Assembly: GCF_011752815.1 (NCBI RefSeq)
Contig: NZ_VWWV01000006.1
Coordinates: 111,955-175,954, forward strand
Reading direction: 5' to 3'
Length of the DNA stretch: 64,000 nucleotides
From: Enterobacter sp. Cy-643
GTDB taxonomy: Bacteria > Pseudomonadota > Gammaproteobacteria > Enterobacterales > Enterobacteriaceae
Every line of letters starts with the position of its first letter. Positions within the stretch are counted from its first letter, which is position 1. The notes beneath the pieces were generated by a model, which was not told the DNA's origin, ran no database searches, and saw only the letters and a list, made by a program, of their open reading frames with translations. A program made the translations under genes and the position numbers. Positions 11,971-21,841 of the stretch are shown in pieces.

Positions 11971-12012
11971 TTATTCATTCAGATAGCGAAACAGGAAATC
12001 GGCCGTCAGGCC

Positions 12013-12588
12013 TCAGCGCAAGCCGAGGAAGTCGACAATCTGTGTGAAATAATCTTCGAAGCCCGTGAAGGCATGATTGCCACCGGGTTTCACCGTCTGG
12101 CGGCAGAGCGCGTAGTAAGCTACGGCCTGGCGGTAATCAAGCACCTCATCGCCCGTTTGTTGCAGCAGCCAAATCAGGTCTGGCGCTTCCAACGGGTCAA
12201 TCTGCATGACTTTCAGATCGTAAATATGGCGTGACTCTAGCACATATTGCTGCCCGGTGTAGGGGTTCTCGTTTTTACCAAGGTAACCCACCAAAAGCTC
12301 AAAGGGGCGAACAGCTGGGTTAACTACCACAGCAGGCAAAGTGAAGCATTGCGAAAGCCAGGTCGCGTAATAGCCGCCGAGAGAAGATCCCACAATGCCC
12401 AGCGGCTCGCCTCCACGTTTAAGCACAAGCGACTCTAGCAGCTCGGAGGCCTCTGCCGGATATGGCGGTAACTGAGGCACAATCATTTCAATTTCAGGAT
12501 GCTGCTGGGCCAGCCATGCCTTAAAACGGGTCGCTTTTGCGGAGGCCGGAGAGCTATTAAACCCGTGCAGATACAGTAACGCAGGCAT
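12013..12588 (-). CDS. yqiA: Esterase YqiA
   Basis: 191 residues, an alpha/beta hydrolase of the UPF0227 family. The nucleophile elbow is GSSLGGYYA near residue 78; the catalytic aspartate is in the [11 protein letters not shown] segment and the histidine in GGNHAFTG. E. coli YqiA hydrolyses palmitoyl-CoA and short p-nitrophenyl esters; the natural substrate is not known. Its start codon overlaps the stop of cpdA, so it is part of the nudF-yqiB-cpdA-yqiA-parE series. Confidence 0.93.
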   Translation of the reverse strand: MPALLYLHGFNSSPASAKATRFKAWLAQQHPEIEMIVPQLPPYPAEASELLESLVLKRGGEPLGIVGSSLGGYYATWLSQCFTLPAVVVNPAVRPFELLVGYLGKNENPYTGQQYVLESRHIYDLKVMQIDPLEAPDLIWLLQQTGDEVLDYRQAVAYYALCRQTVKPGGNHAFTGFEDYFTQIVDFLGLR

Positions 12589-13415
12589 TAATAACCCTCA
12601 GAAGCCGTGTCAGGACTGAATTTACCGCTTTGCAGACGGCCAACTTCCGTCGTCAGGCTGCCGTCGGGGTAAAGATCGAGCCAGCGCCAACCCGGCTCAA
12701 TGGTGTCGAGTGTGAAATTAGCGCAGTGAGGTTTGAACTGGACGCATGTCGAAGGTGTAGCCAGCATTCTGCGACCGTTCCAGTCGAGATCCAGTTCCTG
12801 ATGAATGTGCCCACAAAGCAGTGTTTTCACCTGCGGCCAGGGCTTGAGCACGGCATCCAGTGCGGCAGCATTGCGCAGGCTGTGCTGATCCAGCCAGCTA
12901 CAGCCGGCAGGAAGAGGATGATGATGCAACAGAAGTAACGTGTGACGCTCTGGAGCCGCAGCCAGCTGACGCTCAAGCCATTCCAGCTGATAGTCGCTTA
13001 GTTCACCGTGGGGAACGCCAAAGACCTGACTGTCCAGCAACAGAATTTGCCAGCGATCGCCAATGTAAACGCGCTTAGCCGGGGAAATGCCCGCGTCCTG
13101 TAGAGCGTTAAACATCGCAGGCTGAAAATCGTGGTTACCCGGTAGCCAAACGCAAGGCGCAGCAATACGGGAGATCCCCTCAGCAAAGTGCTGATAAGCC
13201 TCCACGCTGTGATCCTGTGCCAAATCCCCGGTTGCCACCAGTAAGTCGCAGGCACGCTGTTCGGCAAGAATGGCGGTCAACACCGCCTGATAGCTCTTCC
13301 AGGTATTAATACCGAGCAGCGTTTCGTTCTTTCCAGCGAACAAATGGGTATCGGTTATTTGCAATATCCTGATTCGGCCTCCATCGGCCACAGGAAGGGT
13401 TAACAGGCTTTCCAA
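12588..13415 (-). CDS. cpdA: 3',5'-cyclic-AMP phosphodiesterase CpdA
   Basis: 275 residues, a calcineurin-like metallophosphoesterase. Metal-binding motifs appear in order: [23 protein letters not shown] and, near the C-terminus, LLCGHIHQE. CpdA breaks down cAMP in the cytoplasm and so damps CRP regulation. The order nudF-yqiB-cpdA-yqiA-parE is the E. coli one. About 140 bases separate it from yqiB. Confidence 0.96.
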   Translation of the reverse strand: MESLLTLPVADGGRIRILQITDTHLFAGKNETLLGINTWKSYQAVLTAILAEQRACDLLVATGDLAQDHSVEAYQHFAEGISRIAAPCVWLPGNHDFQPAMFNALQDAGISPAKRVYIGDRWQILLLDSQVFGVPHGELSDYQLEWLERQLAAAPERHTLLLLHHHPLPAGCSWLDQHSLRNAAALDAVLKPWPQVKTLLCGHIHQELDLDWNGRRMLATPSTCVQFKPHCANFTLDTIEPGWRWLDLYPDGSLTTEVGRLQSGKFSPDTASEGY

Positions 13416-13557
13416 ATGGTGTCCTTAGGTTTCACGCACTCACTACCCACCACACTTGAGCTGCTGATATCCAGGCGGCAGCTCGATTCATTCAGGGTAT
13501 CAATATCATCCATTTATTCAGGGCGTTGTGCCGTTAGCCGTCCTGGGCCCTAAAAAA

Positions 13558-13983
13558 CTAGGTATACACGGGCACGGCCATTGCTCCATGCGCTAAACAG
13601 TAGCGCAGCCAGTCAGCAAGAAACTGGTTAATTTGATGCTTTTCGTCGCGTTGATGCAACTTTTTATTCGGATAATCATATCGCGCTTTGAAGCGAAAGA
13701 TCTGCTGGCTTGAACACACTTCCGCGACCATCGCATCGTGATACAGCCTGACCGACATTGACGGCAGGCTCCAGTAACTCACCGCGGGTTGCGTTTGTTC
13801 TATTTCCACCAGAGTGGTATAACGCGTTGATTCTGAGATAGTTAATCGATATCTGGCGCTATTAACCTGATAGGTTACCGTTTCGCCCGCTGCATCATTT
13901 TTCGGCAACAGACGGCGCAGCTGCGCGAAGTTGGTTTCGCACAAACGCATCATTTCGGGGAAGTCAGGGGTATAGCGCTTCAT
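13558..13983 (-). CDS. yqiB: DUF1249 protein YqiB
   Basis: 141 residues from [16 protein letters not shown]; an upstream in-frame start at 13998 overlaps nudF and is not used in the family. It is almost collinear with E. coli YqiB (140 residues), with highly conserved [20 protein letters not shown]. No biochemical role is established that I know of. It starts inside the tail of the nudF frame, so the two are tightly coupled. Confidence 0.9.
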   Translation of the reverse strand: MKRYTPDFPEMMRLCETNFAQLRRLLPKNDAAGETVTYQVNSARYRLTISESTRYTTLVEIEQTQPAVSYWSLPSMSVRLYHDAMVAEVCSSQQIFRFKARYDYPNKKLHQRDEKHQINQFLADWLRYCLAHGAMAVPVYT

Positions 13984-13985
13984 AA

Positions 13986-14618
13986 TCAGTGATTCCACTC
14001 TTTTCTTAGTTGCTCATAATGCAGCTGCAGCCATTGCAAAGCGATGACCGTCGCCGCGTTGTCGATGCTCCCCTCTTCGACACACTGGTAAGCCTGTTCC
14101 CGGCTAACCACATGAACACGAATATCTTCGTTTTCTTCCACCAAGCCATGAATACCGTTGGCCTGAGTGGCATCCACTTCGCCGACTAAAATAGACAACC
14201 TTTCGCTGGTGCCGCCGGGGCTGGCTAAATAGCTCAGAACCGGTTTGGTTCGGCCCACGGCAAGGCCTGCTTCTTCTACGGCTTCACGGCGCGCAACATC
14301 CTCTACGCTTTCACCTTCTTCAATCATGCCGGCGATCATTTCTAACAGCCATGGGGTTTTGCTGGTATCCCAGGCAGCAATACGAATCTGCTCTATCAGC
14401 ACGACTTCATCACGCACAGGGTCATAGGGTAGCAGCACCGCAGCGTGACCGCGCTCAAAAATTTCACGCCTGACTTCGCCACTCATTTCGCCGTTGAACA
14501 AACGATGGCGAAAACGATAAAGATCGAGTGAAAAAAAGCCACGATAAAGCGTTTCCCGTGCAATAATTTCTACATCCTTTTTGGCGAAAGTAGCCGCTAG
14601 CTTTTCTGACTTGTTCAT
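13986..14618 (-). CDS. nudF: ADP-ribose pyrophosphatase NudF
   Basis: 210 residues from [18 protein letters not shown]. The Nudix box [20 protein letters not shown], with its REAVEEAG core, binds the catalytic metals near residue 97. NudF cleaves ADP-ribose to AMP and ribose-5-phosphate. It is divergent from tolC, and the 212 bases between hold both promoters. It heads the nudF-yqiB-cpdA-yqiA-parE set. Confidence 0.95.
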   Translation of the reverse strand: MNKSEKLAATFAKKDVEIIARETLYRGFFSLDLYRFRHRLFNGEMSGEVRREIFERGHAAVLLPYDPVRDEVVLIEQIRIAAWDTSKTPWLLEMIAGMIEEGESVEDVARREAVEEAGLAVGRTKPVLSYLASPGGTSERLSILVGEVDATQANGIHGLVEENEDIRVHVVSREQAYQCVEEGSIDNAATVIALQWLQLHYEQLRKEWNH

Positions 14619-14830
14619 AGATGATGTCCTGATGACAAATGGGCGCTGACCGGGTGATTTCAACCCTGCGTAACTGCCCTTTCAATTTTGATGTGGTAGA
14701 TTGGTGAAAATTAAGGTAGATGGCACTTTACGCCAACCTGCCCGGCTGACGGAATCTGTAGAATCGGCGATCATCTTTGACTCCTGTCGGCGTTAAACAA
14801 AATAATTCTGCTTCACAACAAGGAATGCAA

Positions 14831-16315
14831 ATGAAGAAACTGCTCCCCATTCTTATCGGTCTGAGCCTAACGGGTTTCAGCGCCATGAGCCAGGCAGAAA
14901 ACCTGCTGCAGGTTTATCAACAGGCCCGCACCAGCAACCCGGACCTGCGTAAATCCGCTGCTGACCGTGACGCCGCATTCGAAAAAATTAATGAAGCACG
15001 CAGCCCATTACTTCCACAGCTGGGCCTGGGTGCAGATTACACCTACGGTAACGGTTTCCGCGACTCTAACGGTATTAACTCCAACACGACCAGCGCAACG
15101 TTACAGCTGACGCAAACCATTTTTGATATGTCGAAATGGCGCGCACTGAGCCTGCAGGAAAAAACCGCAGGGATTCAGGACGTCAGCTTCCAGACCGATC
15201 AGCAGTCTCTGATCCTGAACACGGCAACAGCCTATTTCAACGTGCTGAGCGCGATTGACGCGCTTTCCTATACTGAAGCGCAGAAACAGGCCATTTACCG
15301 CCAGCTGGATCAAACCACCCAGCGCTTTAACGTAGGCCTGGTTGCCATCACTGACGTACAGAACGCCCGTGCGCAGTACGACACCGTGCTGGCGAACGAA
15401 GTGACCGCCCGTAATAATCTGGATAACGCGGTGGAATCGCTGCGCCAGGTCACCGGGAACGACTACCTGAGCCTGGCTTCTCTGAACGTGGACGGTTTCA
15501 AAACCACCAAGCCAGATGCAGTCAATAACCTGCTGAAAGATGCTGAAAAACGCAACCTCAGCCTGCTTCAAGCTCGTCTGAGCCAGGATCTGGCGCGCGA
15601 ACAAATTCGCCTGGCTGAAGACGGCCACCTGCCGACGCTGAGCCTGAACGCATCCAGCGGCGTCACTAACAGCAGCTACAATGGTTCTAAAACCTCCGGC
15701 AATTCGCAGTATGACAACAGCTATAAAGGGCAGAACCAGGTTGGCCTGAGCTTCTCCCTGCCGTTGTACCAGGGTGGCCAGGTTAACTCTCAGGTTAAAC
15801 AGGCTCAGTACAACTTTGTGGGCGCCAGCGAGCAGTTGGAAAGCGCGCACCGCAGCGTGGTACAGACCGTGCGTTCTTCCTTCAATAACGTAAATGCCTC
15901 TATCAGCACCATCAACGCTTACAAACAGGCCGTTGTGTCTGCGCAAAGCTCCCTTGATGCGATGGAAGCCGGTTACTCAGTGGGTACCCGTACTATCGTT
16001 GACGTACTGGACGCGACCACCACGCTGTATAACGCCAAGCAGCAACTCTCCAGCGCACGTTATAACTACCTGATTAACCAGCTGAATATCAAATCAGCGC
16101 TGGGTACGTTGAACGAGCAGGATCTGATTGCGCTAAACAATACGCTGGGCAAACCGGTTTCAACCTCTGCGGACAGCGTTGCGCCGGAAACCCCAGAGCA
16201 AGATGCCCGTGCTGATGGCTACAACACCACCCCAGCAGCCGCATCAACTAAAGCTGCTCATGCTACTCCGGCTGCGGCCACCAGCGGGAAAAAAGCGAAC
16301 CCATTCGCTAATTAA
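14831..16315 (+). CDS. tolC: Outer membrane efflux channel TolC
   Basis: 494 residues. ATG 14831 is used because AAGGA lies six bases upstream; an ATG two codons earlier overlaps that site. A signal peptide ends SQAENLLQ. The two OEP repeats are present: the helical VAITDVQNARAQYDTVLANEV and its later equivalent TRTIVDVLDATTTLYNAKQQ. TolC forms the trimeric exit duct for AcrAB and type I secretion. The C-terminal tail from about residue 450 is variable and alanine/threonine-rich, as is usual. A strong terminator follows. Confidence 0.98.
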   Translation: MKKLLPILIGLSLTGFSAMSQAENLLQVYQQARTSNPDLRKSAADRDAAFEKINEARSPLLPQLGLGADYTYGNGFRDSNGINSNTTSATLQLTQTIFDMSKWRALSLQEKTAGIQDVSFQTDQQSLILNTATAYFNVLSAIDALSYTEAQKQAIYRQLDQTTQRFNVGLVAITDVQNARAQYDTVLANEVTARNNLDNAVESLRQVTGNDYLSLASLNVDGFKTTKPDAVNNLLKDAEKRNLSLLQARLSQDLAREQIRLAEDGHLPTLSLNASSGVTNSSYNGSKTSGNSQYDNSYKGQNQVGLSFSLPLYQGGQVNSQVKQAQYNFVGASEQLESAHRSVVQTVRSSFNNVNASISTINAYKQAVVSAQSSLDAMEAGYSVGTRTIVDVLDATTTLYNAKQQLSSARYNYLINQLNIKSALGTLNEQDLIALNNTLGKPVSTSADSVAPETPEQDARADGYNTTPAAASTKAAHATPAAATSGKKANPFAN

Positions 16316-16331
16316 TCGCCGGAATGCCAAC

Positions 16332-16362
16332 AAAAGGGGCGTATTTTTACGCCCCTTTTTTT
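16332..16362 (+). terminator. tolC terminator
   Basis: AAAAGGGGCGTA, short T loop, TACGCCCC and a run of T. It lies 17 bases after the tolC stop. Confidence 0.88.
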
Positions 16363-16484
16363 CTGTCTCGCGTTTGAACGTAAGGCAACGTAAAGATCTC
16401 CTGCCAACAGGCCAACATCGCTTCAATTTCAACCGCTCATCCCCTATCCTTAGCACCAAACCTACTGGGCTCAGGACTGATTAA

Positions 16485-17162
16485 ATGAAACGGACAAAAA
16501 ATATAAATCATTCATCGTTCCGCAAAAGCTGGAACGCACGCCATTTAACGCCGGTGGCGTTGGCGGTCACCGCCGTCTTTATGCTGGCCGGCTGTGAACA
16601 AAGCGACGAAACCGTCTCAATGTACCAAAACGCGGACGACTGCTCGCAGGCAAACCCGAGCAAAAGCGCGGAATGTACCACCGCCTATAATAACGCTCTG
16701 AAAGAAGCCGAGCGCACGGCACCGAAGTACGCTTCCCGTGAAGCCTGCGTGGCCGAGTTTGGCGAAGGCCAGTGCCAGCCAGCCCCTGCTCAGGCAAGCC
16801 TTGCCGGCGAAAGCCAGGCTCAGGCTCAACCGCAGCAAAGCGGCAGCTTCTGGATGCCGCTGATGGCGGGCTACATGATGGGCCGTCTGATGGGCGGCGG
16901 CGCGGGCTTTGCGCAGCAGCCGCTGTTTACCTCAAAAAACCCGGCCAGCCCGGCTTACGGCAAGTACGCCGATGCCAGCGGTAAAAGCTACGGCGCGGCC
17001 ACCCCAGGCCGGACGACAACCGTTCCGAAAAGCGCGATGGCACCAAAACCTGCGACCACCTCAACGGTGACTCGCGGCGGCTTTGGTGAGTCAGTGGCCA
17101 AGCAATCCACCATGCAGCGCAGCAGCGCCACCTCCGGCAGCAGCCGTTCGATGGGCGGCTGA
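16485..17162 (+). CDS. ygiB: DUF1190 lipoprotein-like YgiB
   Basis: 225 residues. An N-terminal hydrophobic stretch ([20 protein letters not shown]) ends in a lipobox-like LAGC. Cysteine pairs follow in [19 protein letters not shown] and EGQCQP, then a glycine/methionine segment ([10 protein letters not shown]) and a serine/threonine-rich tail. E. coli YgiB is 223 residues; the function is not established. It is cotranscribed with ygiC, six bases downstream, as in E. coli, where both are called part of a tolC-ygiBC set. Confidence 0.92.
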   Translation: MKRTKNINHSSFRKSWNARHLTPVALAVTAVFMLAGCEQSDETVSMYQNADDCSQANPSKSAECTTAYNNALKEAERTAPKYASREACVAEFGEGQCQPAPAQASLAGESQAQAQPQQSGSFWMPLMAGYMMGRLMGGGAGFAQQPLFTSKNPASPAYGKYADASGKSYGAATPGRTTTVPKSAMAPKPATTSTVTRGGFGESVAKQSTMQRSSATSGSSRSMGG

Positions 17163-17168
17163 TACATC

Positions 17169-18329
17169 ATGGAAAGAGTTTCAATCGTCGAACGCCCTGA
17201 CTGGCGCGAAAAAGCCACGGAATACGGCTTCAATTTTCACACCATGTACGGGGAGCCGTACTGGTGTGAAGACGCCTATTACAAGCTCACGCTGGCTCAG
17301 GTTGAACGCCTGGAAGAGGTCACCGCCGAGCTGCATCAAATGTGTCTGCAGGTTGTGGAAAAAGTGGTGGCCAGCGACGAGCTGATGGCCCGTTTCCGCA
17401 TTCCGAAACACACCTGGGAATTTGTTCGCCAATCATGGCGCAGCCAGCAGCCCTCCCTTTATTCCCGCCTGGATCTGGCGTGGGATGGCGTGGGTGAACC
17501 CAAGCTGCTGGAAAACAATGCCGATACGCCAACTTCGCTGTATGAAGCGGCTTTCTTCCAGTGGATCTGGCTTGAAGATCAGGTGGCTGCGGGCAATCTG
17601 CCCGAAGGCGCAGACCAGTTCAACAGCCTGCAGGAAAAACTGATCGAGCGTTTCGCCGAACTCAAACAGCAGTATGGCTTTAATCTGCTGCACTTTGCCT
17701 GCTGTCAGGAAACAGTCGAAGATCGCGGCACCGTGCAATATTTGCAGGACTGCGCCGCCGAATCCGACGTCGCCAGTGAGTTCCTGTTTATCGAGGAAAT
17801 TGGCCTCGGCGAAAAAGGTCAGTTTACCGACCTGCAGGATCAGGTTATCAGCAACCTGTTCAAGCTCTACCCGTGGGAATTCATGCTCCGCGAGATGTTC
17901 TCCACCAAGCTGGAAGATGCCGGCGTGCGCTGGCTGGAGCCAGCCTGGAAAAGCATTATCTCCAACAAAGCCCTGCTGCCGATGCTGTGGGAGATGTTCC
18001 CGGGCCACCCTAACCTGCTGCCGGCTTATTTCGCCGAAGATAACTTCCCGCCGATGGAAAAATACGTCGTGAAGCCAATCTTCTCCCGCGAAGGCGCCAA
18101 CGTGAAGATCATCGAGAATGGCCAGGAGATCGCGCGCGTTGACGGGCCGTACGGCGAAGAAGGCATGATCGTCCAGCAGTTCTATCCGCTACCAAAATTC
18201 GGCGACAGCTATACGCTGATTGGCAGCTGGCTTATTAACGATCGGCCTGCAGGGATCGGCATTCGTGAGGATCGCGAACTTATCACCCAGGATCTTTCCC
18301 GTTTCTATCCGCATATCTTTGTGGAATAA
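17169..18329 (+). CDS. ygiC: ATP-grasp glutathionylspermidine synthase-like YgiC
   Basis: 386 residues, the E. coli length. It resembles the C-terminal synthetase half of Gsp[14 protein letters not shown], and [13 protein letters not shown] for ATP binding, with a closing segment [13 protein letters not shown] ([13 protein letters not shown]). It lacks an amidase domain. E. coli YgiC was reported to be unable to make glutathionylspermidine, so the amine or peptide substrate is unknown. Pairing with ygiB suggests a cell-envelope task. Confidence 0.92.
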   Translation: MERVSIVERPDWREKATEYGFNFHTMYGEPYWCEDAYYKLTLAQVERLEEVTAELHQMCLQVVEKVVASDELMARFRIPKHTWEFVRQSWRSQQPSLYSRLDLAWDGVGEPKLLENNADTPTSLYEAAFFQWIWLEDQVAAGNLPEGADQFNSLQEKLIERFAELKQQYGFNLLHFACCQETVEDRGTVQYLQDCAAESDVASEFLFIEEIGLGEKGQFTDLQDQVISNLFKLYPWEFMLREMFSTKLEDAGVRWLEPAWKSIISNKALLPMLWEMFPGHPNLLPAYFAEDNFPPMEKYVVKPIFSREGANVKIIENGQEIARVDGPYGEEGMIVQQFYPLPKFGDSYTLIGSWLINDRPAGIGIREDRELITQDLSRFYPHIFVE

Positions 18330-18334
18330 AACAT

Positions 18335-18361
18335 TAAAAAAGCGCCCATCGGGCGCTTTTT
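18335..18361. terminator. Terminator between ygiC and ygiD
   Basis: AAAAAAGCGCCC, ATC, GGGCGCTTTTTT: a symmetrical hairpin with T-tracts on both strands, placed between convergent genes. Confidence 0.9.
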
Positions 18362-18363
18362 AT

Positions 18364-19152
18364 TTACCCCACCACAACCGACAGCATACTCAGCGATCCC
18401 ATCTCTATGCCGTCGACCGGAATCGCGATCGGCTCTTTGCCGTCCCATGCGCCCAGGACATAAAGCAGCGGCAGGAAGTGTTCTGCCGTCGGGTTAGACA
18501 GTGAACCGCCTTCATGGCTGAGATAGTTCACCAGCGGATGCTGCTCCGCAGGCCCCTGCCAGGCCAGGTTCGCTTTAACATAATCGTTAAACGACTCGGC
18601 CCATGGGTAAGGCATATTTTCGCCGTGCCAGCGCGCCGTTCGCAGGTTATGCACCACGTTACCGCTCGCCACCAGCATGATGCCCTGGTCACGTAGCGTA
18701 GCCAGTTTACGGCCAATCTCCAGATGCCAGGCTGCAGGCTTCGTGCTGTCAATGCTCAGCTGCACCATCGGGATATCCGCGTTAGGGTACATCTTGATCA
18801 GCACTCCCCACGAGCCGTGGTCAAAGCCCCATGCCTCTTTATCTAACGCCACCGGCGTTGGTGCCAATAATTCAACCAGCTGCTGCGCCAGCTCAGGCGA
18901 GCCGGGTGCCGGATAGTGCGTGTCATACAGCGCCTGCGGAAAACCGCCAAAGTCGTGAATCGTTTTCGGCGCTTCCATCGCGGTCACGCCCGTTCCACGA
19001 GTGAACCAGTGGGCCGACACCACCACAATCGCTTTTGGCCGCGGCAGCGTTTCGCCAAGCTGAGCCCAGGCGCGGGTATAGCGGTTATCTTCCAGCACGT
19101 TCATCGGGCTACCGTGGCCAAGGAACAGCGCGGGCATACGTGGGGTTGTCAT
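18364..19152 (-). CDS. ygiD: 4,5-DOPA-extradiol-dioxygenase-like YgiD
   Basis: 262 residues, LigB fold. Expected Zn/Fe ligands are seen as FLGHGSPMN near the N-terminus, SAHWFTRG and SGNVVHNLR. E. coli YgiD cleaves L-DOPA to 4,5-seco-DOPA in vitro; its physiological role is unclear. In E. coli zupT lies between ygiD and ribB, but here the 178 bases between them hold only the ribB terminator, so zupT is missing. Confidence 0.92.
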   Translation of the reverse strand: MTTPRMPALFLGHGSPMNVLEDNRYTRAWAQLGETLPRPKAIVVVSAHWFTRGTGVTAMEAPKTIHDFGGFPQALYDTHYPAPGSPELAQQLVELLAPTPVALDKEAWGFDHGSWGVLIKMYPNADIPMVQLSIDSTKPAAWHLEIGRKLATLRDQGIMLVASGNVVHNLRTARWHGENMPYPWAESFNDYVKANLAWQGPAEQHPLVNYLSHEGGSLSNPTAEHFLPLLYVLGAWDGKEPIAIPVDGIEMGSLSMLSVVVG

Positions 19153-19299
19153 GATGGTGTCCTTAAATGGCTAAGATTCAATACACACAGATTACGCCCA
19201 ATTTTTGAGGGAAGAACTCAGATAAGCATGATGATGATCATCAGAAATTTTGAACAGGTCTGAAAGGTCGAAAACAGCAAGGCGGGAGTGAAAAACAAA

Positions 19300-19322
19300 A
19301 GCCCGATCGCGCTGACCGGGCT
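19300..19322 (-). terminator. ribB terminator
   Basis: AGCCCGGTCAGCGCGATCGGGCT followed by TTTGTTTTT on the minus strand, eight bases past the ribB stop. Confidence 0.8.
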
Positions 19323-19330
19323 TTACTTTT

Positions 19331-19984
19331 TTAGCTGGCTTTACGCGCTTGGGCCTGGCGATATTCCACCAGATCTTCGATAGTCACAACCGCCATATTG
19401 TGTTTACGAGCAAACTCGATACACTCCGGCGCGCGCGCCATGGTGCCGTCGTCGTTGGTCAGTTCACACAGCACACCCGCTGGTTTGAAACCGGCCAGAG
19501 ACACCAGATCGATAGTAGCTTCGGTGTGGCCGCCACGAGTTAACACGCCGCCCGGCTGCGCACGCAGCGGGAAAACGTGGCCAGGGCGATGCAGATCGCT
19601 CGGCTTAGCGCCGTCGGCAATGGCTGCACGAACGGTGGTCAGACGGTCGGCTGCGGAAACGCCGGTTGTCACACCGTGAGCGGCTTCGATGGTCACGGTA
19701 AACCCGGTGCCGAAAGCGCTGGTGTTATTTTCAACCATCATCGGCAGATCGAGCTGTTTACGGCGTTCGTCGGTCAGGCACAGGCAGACAATGCCGCTCC
19801 CGTGGCGAATGGTCAGCGCCATTTGCTCAACGGTCATGGTTTCAGCCGGGAAGATCATATCGCCTTCGTTCTCACGATTTTCATCGTCGAGAACCATGGC
19901 GCCACGGCCTTCGCGAAGCGCATCAAGAGCACGCTCAACGCGCTCAGTCGGAGTGCCAAATGCAGAAAGTAGCGTCTGATTCAT
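19331..19984 (-). CDS. ribB: 3,4-dihydroxy-2-butanone-4-phosphate synthase RibB
   Basis: 217 residues, as in E. coli. It converts ribulose 5-phosphate to the four-carbon precursor of riboflavin. The acidic loop [10 protein letters not shown] (residues 33-42) binds Mg, and HGSGIVC and [10 protein letters not shown] contain catalytic residues. No GTP cyclohydrolase domain is fused. Expression is controlled by the FMN riboswitch directly upstream. Confidence 0.97.
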   Translation of the reverse strand: MNQTLLSAFGTPTERVERALDALREGRGAMVLDDENRENEGDMIFPAETMTVEQMALTIRHGSGIVCLCLTDERRKQLDLPMMVENNTSAFGTGFTVTIEAAHGVTTGVSAADRLTTVRAAIADGAKPSDLHRPGHVFPLRAQPGGVLTRGGHTEATIDLVSLAGFKPAGVLCELTNDDGTMARAPECIEFARKHNMAVVTIEDLVEYRQAQARKAS

Positions 19985-20079
19985 GGTAATAAAAACCTCA
20001 TTAATATTATGGTTACCAGAATCAGGGCAGTCTTAGGAGCTAAAAAAATAACGCGGGCAGGCCAGGGCCTGACGTGATC

Positions 20080-20225
20080 GTTACTCTCTCCCATCCGGAC
20101 TTTAACCGTCGGCCCCGGAATTACACCGGATCTGCTGACCTTCAGACAAAGCCTGAAGCGCTCGCGGGCTTTCAGCGTTCGCTGATTTACCGCCGGTGGG
20201 GAGTTTCGCCCCGCCCTGAGAATAA
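20080..20225 (-). promoter_or_regulatory. FMN riboswitch (RFN element) for ribB
   Basis: Read on the minus strand this carries the conserved RFN blocks in order: AGGGCGGGGCGAAACTCCCC, ACCGGCGGTAAA, GAAAGCCCGCGAGCG, CAGATCCGGTGTAATTCCGG, CCGACGGTTAAAGTCCGGAT and GGGAGAGAG. It begins about 240 bases and ends about 95 bases before ribB. Downstream, a CAGGCC/GGCCTG hairpin (20059-20072) and a T-run precede the gene and could be the termination platform. It should lower ribB expression when FMN is plentiful. Confidence 0.95.
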
Positions 20226-20349
20226 GCAGGTTCACTATAGCGCTAATCATTTTTGTGGGCAACGATTACACAGGCAACATTTCCAGTTTATCCCCTGGCA
20301 ATCAGGCATTACAATTAACCTCATTACCCGCCAGATAATGGAAGCCGCT

Positions 20350-20610
20350 ATGATTGACCCGAAAAAAATTGAACAAATCGCCCGCCAGGTCCATGAGTCA
20401 ATGCCGAAAGGGATTCGTGAGTTCGGGGATGATGTGGAGAAGAAAGTACGCCAGATCCTGCAGTCTCAGTTAACCCGTCTTGACCTTGTGAGCCGCGAGG
20501 AGTTTGACGTGCAAACTCAGGTACTGCTGCGTACCCGCGAGAAACTGGCTCTGCTGGAGCAGCGCCTGACAGAACTGGAAAACCGCGAAGCCCCGAAAGA
20601 CGCCGAGTAA
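20350..20610 (+). CDS. ubiK: Ubiquinone biosynthesis accessory factor UbiK (YqiC)
   Basis: 86 residues from [19 protein letters not shown], clearly UbiK. The family forms a trimeric coiled coil at the C-terminus ([20 protein letters not shown]) and supports UbiJ and ubiquinone synthesis under aerobic growth. The protein is about 10 residues shorter than in E. coli at the variable C-terminus. It is divergent from the ribB riboswitch, with its promoter likely between 20226 and 20340. Confidence 0.93.
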   Translation: MIDPKKIEQIARQVHESMPKGIREFGDDVEKKVRQILQSQLTRLDLVSREEFDVQTQVLLRTREKLALLEQRLTELENREAPKDAE

Positions 20611-20617
20611 CGCTCCG

Positions 20618-20653
20618 CCCCCTGACGCTCCCGCAAAGGAAAGCGTCAGGGGG
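20618..20653. terminator. Bidirectional terminator after ubiK
   Basis: CCCCCTGACGCT and AGCGTCAGGGGG form a 12-bp perfect stem with a 12-base loop between convergent ubiK and the amidohydrolase gene. Confidence 0.8.
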
Positions 20654-20659
20654 AAATCC

Positions 20660-21826
20660 TCAGCGTAAAAATGCCTCACTCAACCGAACCCAATATGTAG
20701 CCCCCACCGAAATACAGGCATCGTTAAACTGATACAGAGGATGATGCACTGAATAGTCATCTTTCCCCGTCGCCGTACCCAGCCAGAGATAACACCCAGG
20801 CACCTCTTCCAGCATAAAAGAGAAGTCCTCGCTGCCCATCATGCTCTTCACCTGCTGAGGATCCGCCACGTTATCCGCGCCGAACGTATCCCGGGCAACC
20901 TGAAGCGCGAATGCCGTCTGTGCTTCGTTATTTATCGTCACCGGATAGCCAAAATCCACCTCTATACAGGCCTTCAGGCCAAAACTGTCCGCCTGAGCGT
21001 GGACGAGGGTTTCAACCCGTTGTTTGAGCGCCTCACGAACCTCTTTTTTAAAGGCACGCATGTTCAGCTTCAGCACGGCTGTGTGCGGGATAATGTTGTG
21101 TGTTGTGCCGCTCTGCAGGCTGCCTACGGTCACCACCGCCGCATCCTGCGGATCGATATTGCGCGAGACAATAGTTTGCAGCGCCATCACAATAGAAGCT
21201 CCGGCAATCGTAGGATCGATACAGTGCTCCGGCATCGAGCCATGCCCACCTTTACCTTCCAGCGTAATGGTCAGGCTGTCGGAAGAGGCCATTAACGCCC
21301 CCGGCTTCGTCACCCACTGACCGGCGGGGATCAGGGGAAAATTATGCAGCCCAAACACCGCGTCGCACGGGAACAGCCTGAACAGACCGTCGTCGATCAT
21401 GCGCTTAGCACCGCCGATCTTTTCTTCCGACGGCTGAAAGATCAGATGCAGCGTCCCGTTAAAAGGCTTCTTCTCCGCCAGGTAGCGAGCCGCAGAAAGC
21501 AGAATGGCGCAGTGGCCGTCATGCCCGCAGGCATGCATCTTACCTTCCACCTGGCTTGCCCAGGGCAGCCCGGTTTGCTCTTGCATCGGCAGCGCGTCCA
21601 TATCGGCGCGGATCCCCAATCTTTTACTGCCGCTTCCCACTTTTAGCGTCCCAACCACCCCGGTGCCGCCTAACCCGCGATGTACTTCATAACCCCAGCC
21701 GGTCAGCAGTTCAGCAATACGATCGCTGGTGCGGAACTCTTCAAACCCCAGTTCCGGGTACTGGTGGAAATCGCGCCGAAGGGCGATCATCTCTTCTTCA
21801 CGATCCAGAATCTCTTTAATCAACAT
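20660..21826 (-). CDS. M20D-family amidohydrolase (N-acyl amino acid / hippurate hydrolase type)
   Basis: 388 residues. The metal-binding MHACGHDGH motif is near residue 97, the EEKIGGAK segment holds the catalytic glutamate, and GSEDFSF is at the C-terminal metal site. Enzymes of this group release amino acids from N-acyl or N-aroyl conjugates in the cytoplasm. The gene is 15 bases downstream of an MHS-family transporter on the same strand, with a LysR gene divergent, so it probably acts on a conjugate imported by that carrier. The exact substrate cannot be read from sequence. Confidence 0.85.
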   Translation of the reverse strand: MLIKEILDREEEMIALRRDFHQYPELGFEEFRTSDRIAELLTGWGYEVHRGLGGTGVVGTLKVGSGSKRLGIRADMDALPMQEQTGLPWASQVEGKMHACGHDGHCAILLSAARYLAEKKPFNGTLHLIFQPSEEKIGGAKRMIDDGLFRLFPCDAVFGLHNFPLIPAGQWVTKPGALMASSDSLTITLEGKGGHGSMPEHCIDPTIAGASIVMALQTIVSRNIDPQDAAVVTVGSLQSGTTHNIIPHTAVLKLNMRAFKKEVREALKQRVETLVHAQADSFGLKACIEVDFGYPVTINNEAQTAFALQVARDTFGADNVADPQQVKSMMGSEDFSFMLEEVPGCYLWLGTATGKDDYSVHHPLYQFNDACISVGATYWVRLSEAFLR

Positions 21827-21841
21827 AGGTAGCTCCTTGTA

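Noticed and set aside
15101..15946. A 281-codon frame antisense to tolC
   Set aside because: A shadow of the tolC helical repeats, without a start signal or family.
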